64,000 nt of DNA from Faecalicatena fissicatena. Its GTDB lineage: Bacteria > Bacillota > Clostridia > Lachnospirales > Lachnospiraceae. The DNA lies in contig LDAQ01000001.1 of the NCBI GenBank assembly GCA_001028025.1, forward strand, positions 1 to 64,000, in the 5' to 3' direction. The stretch's first letter is position 1. Every line of letters begins with the position of its first letter. Made by a program: the position numbers and the translations under genes. The notes beneath the pieces are model-generated. The model was not told the origin of the DNA. It searched no databases and was given only the letters and a program-made list of their open reading frames with translations. Shown piece by piece: positions 1 to 8,618 of this stretch.

Positions 1-136
1 AAACTGCGGAAACTCAAGAAAATAAAAAATGGTTAACATTATAAGACGCGTTGTAATTGGCGGACAGGTGTAGTATCATCTAAGCCATAATGATAGTTAG
101 ACTGGCAGAGAGTCTGTGTGGAAGAGGGTGATTGCG

Positions 137-3100
137 ATGGAAGATGAGGTTCGTAAAATCAACAGACCGGATTGTATTATATCCTATTTTAAAATGGAAA
201 AGCGGACGCTTGCGGCCGTAACGGTATCTGGTATTATTTATGATACAGGAATGATTGCAGGTCCCTGGTTTGAGGGAAAGCTGGCGCAGTATCTGTGCGA
301 TATTATAGGCGGTAAACGCATGTTTCAGGACATGGTCATGCTGGCCATGTCCTATGTTGCTGCCATCCTGTTAGTGGAGGGGATGCGCTATGTGAAACGG
401 CTTTATGTAAGACGGTTTGCCAATCATGTAAACCGGGATATGAAGCAGGTGCTGTACCATAATCTGGTGCATAAGGAAAAGCCGGAACTGGACACGGAGG
501 ATGTGGGGATTATTCTGACAAAAGCGATTGCAGACGTGGATACCTGCGCGGAAGGGATGCGGAAATTTACGACGGAAGTTTTTGATACCGGCGTCGTTAT
601 GATTGCATATCTCACGATGCTCTTGTCTTATGATTGGCGGCTTACGTTAATTTCTGTTCTGTTCCCTCCGATTGCGTACTGGATGGCAGGAATATTAAAA
701 AAGACAGTCTCCAAAAGCGCTGCTGCATATAAGGAGAGTGCAGGCGCACTGAATGGAGCAACACTTGACCGCATATCCAATGCGGTACTCTACCGGGTCT
801 ATGGGCAGGAAAAAAACAGGGATGCAGAATATGAGGAACGGCTCCTGGATTATGAGAAGAAAGCGGTGCATGCAAATATCTGGGAAAATGCGATGCAGCC
901 TCTCTATAAAATCATATCCATGATGGGGATTATATTTATTATCTGGTTCGGTGCAAAAAATGTGCTGGGCAGCGGGTGGACATCCTGGGATATTGCTGCA
1001 TTTTCTACATTTTTATCCTGTTTCACCAGGCTTGCATCTAAATCTTCCAGGGCGGCAAGACTGTTTAACGCAGTACAGAAGGCACAGGTATCATGGATGC
1101 GGATTAAGACGTACATGCATGAAATTCCGGAAGAGAAAGAGCCTGGTACAGAACCCTCTGTTTGGCTTGATGTATCGGATCTGAAGTTTGCTTACCCGGA
1201 TGGGAAAAATATTCTGGAAGGAATTAAGTTTTCTGCACATCCAGGTGAGATTATAGGCGTGACAGGGGCTGTGGCATGCGGAAAGTCAACACTGGGAAAA
1301 GTGTTTCTTTGTGAATATCCTTATGAAGGCAGCATAAGGCTGAATGGGAAGGAGCTGACGGATCTTACAGGGGAAGGCAGAAAATTGACCGCCTATATGG
1401 GACATGAGCCGGAACTTTTAAGTGCTTCTGTAGAGGAAAATATTCTGCTTGGAGAAACAGGGGATGTCAGTGACTGCCTGAAAGCGGTGTGTATGGATCG
1501 TGAAGTATCCGAGATGCCGGAGGGCATTCAAACGATGGTGGGCAACGGCGGAGTCAGGCTTTCCGGTGGGCAGCAGGCAAGGATTGCCCTGGCGCGGACG
1601 CTATTTCATAAAAAGCCGGTTATCATACTGGATGACCCGTTTTCAGCAGTGGACAGGAAAACAGAACGTGAGATTATGCACAATTTAAGGCGGATCACTC
1701 CGGACAGTATCGTGCTGATTCTGTCCCACAGACTGAATCAGTTTCCTGAGATGGACCAGGTGATCTGGCTTGAAGAGGGAAGAGGCACGGTTTCGGACCA
1801 TGAGCATTTACTGCATACCAATGCGGAGTATGCTTATCTGTTTCAAATGCAGTGTGAGCAGGGCATGTCCCTGGCCGAGAAGGCGAATGGACAGGCTGAA
1901 CGCGTGGAAATGCCTGATGATACACAGGATAATAAGTTTCACATTGAAAAGGGGCAGGGCGGGAAGCAAAATCATATTTTTTCGGTTGTTAAATGGATTA
2001 TAAAAGAACACGGACTTCTATCTTTAGGACTGGTATTTACAGTGGCGGGAACTGTTACAGCGGGAATCCTCCCGCCGCTGTTTCTGGAGCGGATTGTAAA
2101 CCGGCTGGCAGGAGGTACAGCTGTTGTACCGGGGCTGGCGGCGGCATATTTTCTCCTGCTGGCGGCAGCAGGGATTTTTGATTCGGCGAAAGAAAGTCTG
2201 ATTACGGTTTTTGGGCAAAAAGTCACCCACGGGCTGCGGAGCGTGATGTGCCGGAGGCTGTCCAAACTGCCCGCCTCTTATCTTATGGATACGGAACCGG
2301 GAGTGACAGCATCGCGGTTTGTAAATGATGTAGATACGGTGGAATCATTGTTTACATCCGGGATCATCAGTATGGTTGTGGATATTTGCAAGGTGGTCAG
2401 CATTCTGGCCGTCATATTTGTGAAGAGCCGCGGGCTGGGAGTGCTTATGGCTCTGGCCGCTCCGCTTCTATTTTGGGTGACACGTGTATTTCAGAAAAGA
2501 ATGCTGAGCGCACAGCTGGCTAACAGGGCCGCGGTAGGACGGGTAAACAGCCATGTGCCGGAAACGATCAGGAATATACGGATGATCCATACATTTCACA
2601 AGGAAAAATACATGGAAAAGTGTTACGGCAGATATATACTGGAAGGATACCATGCCGTAGAAAAATCTAATTTTTATGATTCCATCTATTCTCCCATTAT
2701 TATTACGATCAGGACAGCTTTGATTGCAGTAATGATGGTTCTGGCGGCAAAGGGCGGAAATATGCAGCAATTTTTCGGAATGTCTGTTGGAACGGCGGTG
2801 GCGGTGATCGCATATGTCAGTAAGGTGTTCGAACCATTGGAGAGCATTGGCATGGAGATTCAGAACATACAGTCTGCCGTAGCGGGAGTATTCCGCATTA
2901 ACGAATTTCTGAATGAGCCGGGAAGAAGTATACAGAATCATGAAAATGTCATTCTTGATGAAAACAGTCCGGCGGCAGCATTTGATTCGGTAAGCTTCGG
3001 GTACGAACGGGAAAGGGAAATTCTGCATCAGTACAGCTTTACGGTTCACCCAGGTGAAAATGTTACCCTGACCGGAAGAACCGGAGTAGGAAAGAGCACG

Positions 3101-3598
3101 ATATTCAAGCTGCTGTTGGGGCTGTACGCCCCGTGGAATGGAAGCATAAACATATACGGGATATCGGCGGAACAGATTCCGGACGTGCAAAAGAGAAAGA
3201 TTTTTGGTTATGTAGAGCAGACCTTCCGGCTGGTTCCCGGTACTGTGGCAGAGCAGATAAGCCTGAAAGACAGGACGATAGCCCGTGAAGCCATTGAGCA
3301 GGCAGTAAAAATGGTGGGAATGCATGAGGCGGTCATGGATCTGGAAAAGGGGTATGATACCCCATGCACCTCCAGCCTGTTTTCAAGGGGGCAGATGCAG
3401 CTGCTCTCGATTGCCAGAGCGGTAGTATCCGATCCCAGGATTCTGCTGCTGGATGAAATTACTGCAAATCTGGATTCCGCCACGGAAGAGAATGTGCTGG
3501 CAGCTCTCAGGATGGCTTCAGAAAACAGAACGGTTATTTCCATATCCCACAGGCTGTACGAGCAGCGCGGTGGAAGAGAAATATGTCTGTCGGAATAA
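137..3598 (+). CDS. Fused ABC exporter, two transporter halves in one chain (TMD-NBD-TMD-NBD)
   Basis: About 1153 residues carrying two complete ABC-exporter halves. Half 1 has a membrane domain (about 20-320) and an ATPase with Walker A GAVACGKS (about 377-384), LSGGQQ signature and Walker B ending LDDP. Half 2 has its membrane domain at about 630-920, Walker A GRTGVGKS (about 980-987), a degenerate signature (SRGQM) and a normal Walker B LLLDE. The faulty Walker B of half 1 and the faulty signature of half 2 belong to the same composite ATP site, as in heterodimeric multidrug exporters such as BmrCD; here both halves are one polypeptide. The ATG at 137 follows AGAGGG at a better distance than the GTG at 116. 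Substrate unknown. Confidence 0.9.
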   Translation: MEDEVRKINRPDCIISYFKMEKRTLAAVTVSGIIYDTGMIAGPWFEGKLAQYLCDIIGGKRMFQDMVMLAMSYVAAILLVEGMRYVKRLYVRRFANHVNRDMKQVLYHNLVHKEKPELDTEDVGIILTKAIADVDTCAEGMRKFTTEVFDTGVVMIAYLTMLLSYDWRLTLISVLFPPIAYWMAGILKKTVSKSAAAYKESAGALNGATLDRISNAVLYRVYGQEKNRDAEYEERLLDYEKKAVHANIWENAMQPLYKIISMMGIIFIIWFGAKNVLGSGWTSWDIAAFSTFLSCFTRLASKSSRAARLFNAVQKAQVSWMRIKTYMHEIPEEKEPGTEPSVWLDVSDLKFAYPDGKNILEGIKFSAHPGEIIGVTGAVACGKSTLGKVFLCEYPYEGSIRLNGKELTDLTGEGRKLTAYMGHEPELLSASVEENILLGETGDVSDCLKAVCMDREVSEMPEGIQTMVGNGGVRLSGGQQARIALARTLFHKKPVIILDDPFSAVDRKTEREIMHNLRRITPDSIVLILSHRLNQFPEMDQVIWLEEGRGTVSDHEHLLHTNAEYAYLFQMQCEQGMSLAEKANGQAERVEMPDDTQDNKFHIEKGQGGKQNHIFSVVKWIIKEHGLLSLGLVFTVAGTVTAGILPPLFLERIVNRLAGGTAVVPGLAAAYFLLLAAAGIFDSAKESLITVFGQKVTHGLRSVMCRRLSKLPASYLMDTEPGVTASRFVNDVDTVESLFTSGIISMVVDICKVVSILAVIFVKSRGLGVLMALAAPLLFWVTRVFQKRMLSAQLANRAAVGRVNSHVPETIRNIRMIHTFHKEKYMEKCYGRYILEGYHAVEKSNFYDSIYSPIIITIRTALIAVMMVLAAKGGNMQQFFGMSVGTAVAVIAYVSKVFEPLESIGMEIQNIQSAVAGVFRINEFLNEPGRSIQNHENVILDENSPAAAFDSVSFGYEREREILHQYSFTVHPGENVTLTGRTGVGKSTIFKLLLGLYAPWNGSINIYGISAEQIPDVQKRKIFGYVEQTFRLVPGTVAEQISLKDRTIAREAIEQAVKMVGMHEAVMDLEKGYDTPCTSSLFSRGQMQLLSIARAVVSDPRILLLDEITANLDSATEENVLAALRMASENRTVISISHRLYEQRGGREICLSE

Positions 3599-3599
3599 A

Positions 3600-3670
3600 G
3601 TATACCCAAAGGCACACCGTAATACAGGCCCTGTGGGCGGGGCTGCGGCTAAGCCGCAGAATAATGTATA
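3600..3670 (+). repeat. Dispersed 71-bp hairpin repeat, copy 1
   Basis: Begins GTATACCCAAAGGC and ends GCAGAATAATGTATA, with an internal CTGCGGC-TA-AGCCGCAG hairpin. It starts 2 bp after the exporter stop codon. Two closely similar copies lie in tandem at 45106-45250. The rest of the gap to 3856 shows no gene. Confidence 0.75.
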
Positions 3671-3856
3671 TAAATAACCTGTAGGATGTTTGCAGAAATT
3701 TAGCTTTTTCTCCTTTTGTTGTTTTAACAACATACTTAAGTCTGTACCCGCATTATACTGAATTTAGCAGCGAGCGAGTGAGTGATAAATTTAATATCCC
3801 GACGGCCAGAATGACCAGGTGGATGTTATATATGATCAAATACACTCGAGAGCAAA

Positions 3857-3877
3857 AAGAGACTGATCATGTCTCTT
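3857..3877 (+). promoter_or_regulatory. Palindrome upstream of the cupin-hcp pair
   Basis: AAGAGAC, TGATCAT, GTCTCTT form a 7-bp inverted repeat around a self-complementary centre, 70 bp before the cupin start. No U-run follows, so an operator for a redox or nitrosative-stress regulator is more likely than a terminator. This is inference from position and symmetry only. Confidence 0.3.
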
Positions 3878-3946
3878 GGCATATGTGCTGCCGGGTGAAA
3901 CAAGGGTAATGGTTTGCTGCTGTCATGCAGCGGGAAGGAGAAAAAA

Positions 3947-4291
3947 ATGTCCTATATTAAAAACATTGACCATGAAACCGTATTATCACTGACGGATCTG
4001 GTGAATGCCCAGCCGGGGCAGATTGTCAGTAAAACGCTGGCCCAGAATGATTATGTCAGCGTTACTTTGTTTGCATTTGATAAAGAAGCGGAAATCAGCA
4101 CTCATGAGTCAAAAGGAGATGCCATGGTGCAGGTATTGGAAGGGGAAGGACGCTTTATAGTAGACGGGCGCGAACACTTCTGCAAAGCCGGTGAAACGCT
4201 GATTATGCCGGCAAATAAGCCACATGCTGTTTATGCAGCGGAAGCATTTAAGATGCTTTTGACTGTTGTATTTCCCGAAAAAACAATGTAA
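3947..4291 (+). CDS. Small cupin-domain protein
   Basis: 114 residues, a single cupin barrel. Visible pieces are STHESKGDAMVQVLEGEGRF (metal-binding motif 1 type) and the later GETLIMPANKPHAV (motif 2 type). The start at 3947 follows GGGAAGGAG closely; an upstream in-frame ATG at 3914 has no ribosome binding site. The stop is 13 bp before hcp, so the two are probably cotranscribed. Such stand-alone cupins often sit beside Hcp in anaerobes, but the ligand is not known and no enzymatic role can be read from the sequence. Confidence 0.85.
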   Translation: MSYIKNIDHETVLSLTDLVNAQPGQIVSKTLAQNDYVSVTLFAFDKEAEISTHESKGDAMVQVLEGEGRFIVDGREHFCKAGETLIMPANKPHAVYAAEAFKMLLTVVFPEKTM

Positions 4292-4304
4292 AGGAGGATG
4301 AAAA

Positions 4305-5900
4305 ATGGATCATCAAATGTTTTGTTTTCAATGTGAACAGACGGCGGGGTGTACTGGATGTACCGGTAAGGCAGGAGTGTGCGGAAAATCTGCTTCATCC
4401 GCAAAACTGCAGGATGAACTGACCGGGGCGTTGATCTCCCTGGCAAGAGCCTGCGCAAGTAATCCTAAAACGCAGCAGACAGACCGTCTGATTTTGGAAG
4501 GACTGTTTACGACGGTAACCAATGTTAGTTTTAATGATCAGACTCTTCAGAATCTGATCGACCGCATAGAAGAAGAAAAGGGCCGGATTGTGCCCGGATG
4601 TGCATCCTGCGGATCCCCGTGCGGTAATACAGAGCGCTATGACATGTCCGGAATCTGGAATGCGGACGAGGACATCCGTTCCCTTAAATCCCTGATTCTG
4701 TTTGGTATCCGGGGAATGGCGGCCTATGCCTACCATGCCATGGTTCTGGGATATGAGAACGCGGAAGTGAACGATTTTATGATCAAAGCGCTCTTTGTCC
4801 TTGGCGAGGACTGGGGGATGGAGGAACTGCTCCCGGTTGTGATGGAAACGGGCAAAGTGAATCTGACCTGTATGGAATTGCTGGACCGCGCGAATACCGG
4901 GGCCTTTGGAATTCCGGAACCCACAAATGTGACTCTGAAAGTAGAAAAGGGCCCGTTTATTGTGATTACCGGTCATGACCTCTGGGATCTGAAACTTCTG
5001 CTGGAACAGACGGCGGGGAAAGGGATCAACATTTACACCCACGGAGAAATGCTCCCGGCTCATGCGTATCCGGAATTAAAGAAATATCCTCATCTGAAAG
5101 GAAACTTTGGGACAGCATGGCAGAATCAACAGAAAGAGTTTGCGGATATCCCCGCTCCTGTATTGTATACAACCAATTGTCTGATGCCGGTAAAAGAGAG
5201 TTATGCGGATAGAGTTTTTACTACAGAAGTTGTATCTTATCCGGAGATGATCCACATTGGCGAGGACAAAGATTTTACACCTGTGATTGATAAAGCGCTG
5301 GCTCTGGGCGGTTATCAAGAAGACCGGGAGTTCACCGGGATAAACGGCGGAAAGAGCGTTACGACAGGCTTTGGGCATGGGGCAGTGCTTGGCGTCGCAG
5401 GCCAGGTAGTTGAAGCTGTAAAATCCGGTGCTATCCGCCACTTTTTCCTCGTGGGAGGCTGTGACGGTGCGCGTCCGGGACGTAATTATTACACAGAATT
5501 TGTAAAGAAGACTCCGGAGGATACCATAATACTGACGCTTGCCTGCGGCAAATACCGGTTTAATGATCTGGATCTGGGAACCATAGGGGGACTTCCAAGA
5601 TTGATGGATATGGGGCAATGCAACGATGCGTACAGCGCCATTAAGGTTGCGGTGGCTCTGTCAGAGGCTTTTAGCTGTCAGGTCAATGAGCTGCCGCTAT
5701 CCATGGTACTTTCCTGGTATGAGCAGAAAGCAGTCTGTATTCTGCTGACTCTGCTGCATCTGGGAATTCAGAATATCAAGCTGGGCCCGACGCTGCCGGC
5801 GTTCGTGTCTCCTAATATACTGAATTACCTTGTGGAACATTATAATATTGCGCCGATCAGTACCCCTGAGGAGGATCTGAAGGAGATTCTGGGAGAATAA
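4305..5900 (+). CDS. hcp: Hybrid cluster protein (hydroxylamine reductase type)
   Basis: 531 residues. The N-terminal cysteines C7, C10, C19 and C26 fit the cubane-cluster spacing of the strict-anaerobe Hcp class. The hybrid-cluster ligands are all recognisable in order: GHD (His224), HGE, TNC, GGCDG, LACGK, GQC and SWYE. Hcp reduces nitric oxide and hydroxylamine in the cytoplasm and protects against nitrosative stress. It follows the cupin gene by 13 bp with its own AAAGGAGG site. The next gene in the same direction is a flavin/rubredoxin protein that could supply electrons, though about 490 bp lie between them. Confidence 0.96.
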   Translation: MDHQMFCFQCEQTAGCTGCTGKAGVCGKSASSAKLQDELTGALISLARACASNPKTQQTDRLILEGLFTTVTNVSFNDQTLQNLIDRIEEEKGRIVPGCASCGSPCGNTERYDMSGIWNADEDIRSLKSLILFGIRGMAAYAYHAMVLGYENAEVNDFMIKALFVLGEDWGMEELLPVVMETGKVNLTCMELLDRANTGAFGIPEPTNVTLKVEKGPFIVITGHDLWDLKLLLEQTAGKGINIYTHGEMLPAHAYPELKKYPHLKGNFGTAWQNQQKEFADIPAPVLYTTNCLMPVKESYADRVFTTEVVSYPEMIHIGEDKDFTPVIDKALALGGYQEDREFTGINGGKSVTTGFGHGAVLGVAGQVVEAVKSGAIRHFFLVGGCDGARPGRNYYTEFVKKTPEDTIILTLACGKYRFNDLDLGTIGGLPRLMDMGQCNDAYSAIKVAVALSEAFSCQVNELPLSMVLSWYEQKAVCILLTLLHLGIQNIKLGPTLPAFVSPNILNYLVEHYNIAPISTPEEDLKEILGE

Positions 5901-5963
5901 ATGGCAGAAAATATATGCACTGTACAGGAAACGAAATAGTGCCATAAGAAAGTTTATTGAAGA

Positions 5964-6017
5964 AGGGGTCTGACCCCTATGCCAAGGGGGACAGTCCCCT
6001 TTGAGGTAACCCCCTTG
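5964..6017 (+). repeat. GC-rich overlapping hairpins (GGGGTC / GGGGACAGTCCCC type)
   Basis: Two small hairpins in a row: AGGGG-TCTGA-CCCCT and AAGGGG-GACAGT-CCCCTT. CAAGGGGG can alternatively pair with CCCCCTTG at 6010-6017, so two structures exclude each other. It lies 60 bp past hcp without a clear U-run. It resembles short intergenic repeats seen in many bacteria; the function is unknown. Confidence 0.45.
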
Positions 6018-6159
6018 AGTTTGTTAATAATTATTTCGAAAAAAATACATAATTTGTTAAATTATCCCTCACATAACTATCACATTTAGGCGGTATATTA
6101 TTAAGTGTAAAGGGACAATAACCTTTTTAGTATAAATTTTCTTTTTCATAATTTTCCTT

Positions 6160-6190
6160 GGCCGGAAGTGATTCCGGCCTCTCCTTTTGT
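6160..6190 (+). terminator. Hairpin with T-rich tail
   Basis: GGCCGGAA-GTGA-TTCCGGCC is a perfect 8-bp stem followed by TCTCCTTTT. It may end transcripts coming from hcp. The remaining sequence up to 6392 is AT-rich and holds the promoter region of the next gene; no gene is visible in it. Confidence 0.6.
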
Positions 6191-6392
6191 CTGGGGAAGG
6201 TTTCCAATCAGCTTTTGTTTTATAATCTATTCTGATGTTATACGTGCATTAAGCTTCATAAAGGTATATGAGCGACCATGCCTAAATTTTTGGTATTTTT
6301 GGTATTTATCTCATTTAGGGATTGTAAAATAATACCAGATGTGCTATATTCAAGATATCAGTAATAATTACTATTATTAAAGGAGGATTAAC

Positions 6393-7019
6393 ATGGATAT
6401 TAAAGCAATGTGGAAAATGAGTTACGGACTTTATATTATCTCTTCAAAAAGCGGGGAAAAAGCCGGAGGCTGCGTGGCAAATACTATGATACAGGTAACC
6501 TCAGAGCCGCTGCAGGTTACGGTAACAATTAACAAAGAGAATTATACAGCCAGTCTGATACAGGAGTCCGGATATTTTACAGGAATTGCACTTGCACAGT
6601 CAGCCTCCATGGAACTGATCGGGGCGTTTGGCTTCCAGTGCAGTAAAGATACAGATAAATTTGAAGGATTTGAGACAAAAACGGATATAAACGGTATACC
6701 TTATGTGTGCAGCCAGGCGGTGGCAAGATTCAGCTGTAAAGTAAAGCAGACTATGGATGCCGGAACACATATCATATTTCTGGCTGAAGTAGTAGATGCA
6801 GAAGTACTGAGCGCTGAGGAGCCTATGACATATGCATACTATCACACCGTAAAAAATGGTGTAACGCCTCCAAAAGCATCCAGCTATATTCCGGAACCTG
6901 AAAAAGTAAAAGGATACCGCTGTAAGGTCTGCGGATATATTTTAGAATCCGACACCATACCAGAAGATTTTAAATGTCCGATCTGCGGAAGAGGGAAAGA
7001 AGAATTAGAGAAGCTGTGA
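6393..7019 (+). CDS. hrb: Flavin reductase-rubredoxin fusion (high-molecular-weight rubredoxin)
   Basis: 208 residues. Residues 1 to about 160 form an FMN-binding flavin reductase-like domain (opening with MWKMSYGLYIISS). Residues about 172-206 are a rubredoxin domain with the two iron-binding knuckles CKVCG and CPICG. Proteins with this layout pass electrons from NAD(P)H to flavodiiron proteins or other oxidative-stress reductases; the Moorella protein Hrb is the model. AAAGGAGG precedes the ATG and a strong terminator follows the gene, so it is probably monocistronic. Confidence 0.92.
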   Translation: MDIKAMWKMSYGLYIISSKSGEKAGGCVANTMIQVTSEPLQVTVTINKENYTASLIQESGYFTGIALAQSASMELIGAFGFQCSKDTDKFEGFETKTDINGIPYVCSQAVARFSCKVKQTMDAGTHIIFLAEVVDAEVLSAEEPMTYAYYHTVKNGVTPPKASSYIPEPEKVKGYRCKVCGYILESDTIPEDFKCPICGRGKEELEKL

Positions 7020-7131
7020 GAATAGAAGACAAGACACCGATAAAAGACGGGAATGTGTTTGTATTGACGTTAACAGAGGGGGATTACTCCTTTTTATAAC
7101 TATAAAACATTCAATAAATAAAGACCAGACA

Positions 7132-7164
7132 GGATGCTGCGAGCAAATACCGCAGCATCCTTTT
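7132..7164 (+). terminator. Rho-independent terminator of the rubredoxin gene
   Basis: GGATGCTGCG, a 9-nt loop, CGCAGCATCC and then TTTT: a perfect 10-bp stem. Confidence 0.9.
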
Positions 7165-7455
7165 GCATTTCACAATATCCTATGAAATACATAAGCCTTC
7201 CGGGCGGAATACATACTGGGGGGAAAGAGGCAGACCCTGGGATAAAATTCGCGCAGGGACAAATTTTATAGGCTAATCTCTTTTATAAAATATTTTTGTG
7301 ATGAAGGACAGGCTGAATTTTAATTCCTACAAAAATAATATAAAAAACATGAAAAAAATACAAAAACAATTCCTCAAATATATTATAATTTCGGTATGAA
7401 TTAACAAGGCGCCTATGAATCTTAAAAACAGTGAAATTTTCAGGAGGGTATTAGA
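7165..7455 (+). other. AT-rich gap with a probable promoter
   Basis: No gene seen. A TATAAT at 7384-7389 lies 67 bp before the next start codon, without a convincing -35 box. AGGAGGG ends just before the ATG at 7456. Confidence 0.4.
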
Positions 7456-8505
7456 ATGAATGCAATGGAACGGGTAGTAAAAGCGTTAAATCACGAAGAA
7501 GCGGACCGGGTACCGGTTTATCCTATCATCAGCGGAGCATCCAGAAGGCTGACCGGAGTAAATTACAAAGAATGGGCCAATGATGCGCAATTATGCGCGG
7601 AGGCTCTGTTAAAAGCCAGAGAAGAGTTTGATCTGGATTGTATCGTTACGTTAATAGATCTTTCCGTTGAATGTGATGCTTGGGGACAGGAACTGATTTA
7701 CCCGGAAAATGAGGCCGCACATCCCAATTATGATGATTGTGTGATAAAAGACATTGAAGATTATGCAAAGATTAAGAAAGTAGATTACCGCAGTTCAAAG
7801 CGTATGATGATGCACATTGATACATGCCGGAAACTGGTGGAAGCTTCTAATGGTGAGTTCCCTGTTGTCGCTTTTGTATTTGGCCCTCTGGGAACGCTGT
7901 CCATGCTTCGGAGCCAGCAGGAAATGTATATGGATTTTTACGATGATCCGGAAGCCGTTCATGAGGCGGCAGGCGAGATTAACGAGACACTGAAAGATTA
8001 CTGCAGGGCGCTGATGGACACAGGCGTAAATGGAATCATGTTTGATACATTGTTTGCTTCAGGATCCATTATGAGTAAGGAAATGTGGGATGAACTGGAG
8101 GGGGACCTGGTAGAGGAGCTTGCAGAAGTCGTAAGAGAAAAAAACGGACTGGTGATGATACACAACTGCGGACAGAAAATTTACTTTGATGTTCAGATTG
8201 AGAGGATGCAGCCCGCGGCGATCTCCTTCTTATATCCGCCGGATGATTGTAAAGACTTTAAAGAATGTAAAGAAAAATATGGAGAAGTAACAACATTGAT
8301 CGGATGCGTCACACCGGCCAGCGCAGTGATAGGCACGGACGAAAGCTGGGATCAGGAATGCAGAGATTCTATTGATGCCATGGCAGCCGGCGGCGGATTT
8401 ATACTGGCAACAGGATGTGAATATCCTGCAAATGCAGACTTTGCAAGGGCACACAGGATGGTAGAGATTGCGAAAGATTATGGCAGATACGAGGAAATTA
8501 AATAG
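7456..8505 (+). CDS. Uroporphyrinogen decarboxylase-family protein, MtaA/CmuA-like methyltransferase
   Basis: 349 residues with the URO-D fold signature at the start (ERVVKALNHEEADRVPV). The zinc ligands expected of corrinoid:thiol methyltransferases are present: His236 and Cys238 in IHNCG, and Cys321 in TGCEYP. True heme-pathway decarboxylases lack them. The protein therefore probably moves a methyl group between a corrinoid protein and an acceptor. No corrinoid protein or partner methyltransferase lies next to it, so substrate and pathway remain open. Confidence 0.82.
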   Translation: MNAMERVVKALNHEEADRVPVYPIISGASRRLTGVNYKEWANDAQLCAEALLKAREEFDLDCIVTLIDLSVECDAWGQELIYPENEAAHPNYDDCVIKDIEDYAKIKKVDYRSSKRMMMHIDTCRKLVEASNGEFPVVAFVFGPLGTLSMLRSQQEMYMDFYDDPEAVHEAAGEINETLKDYCRALMDTGVNGIMFDTLFASGSIMSKEMWDELEGDLVEELAEVVREKNGLVMIHNCGQKIYFDVQIERMQPAAISFLYPPDDCKDFKECKEKYGEVTTLIGCVTPASAVIGTDESWDQECRDSIDAMAAGGGFILATGCEYPANADFARAHRMVEIAKDYGRYEEIK

Positions 8506-8618
8506 GCACGGAGCATTCTTTTAATGACCGCAAGAAAAAAACAAGGATTTCATCAAAGAATTCCAGCGCTTCATATGGTAAAATAGCAGCATAGGAAAAT
8601 CAGAAGGGAGGAATTGCT

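Noticed and set aside
2468..3325. 285-codon open frame on the minus strand
   Set aside because: It lies wholly inside the ABC exporter gene, has no ribosome binding site and its product shows no domain; it mirrors codon bias of the real gene.
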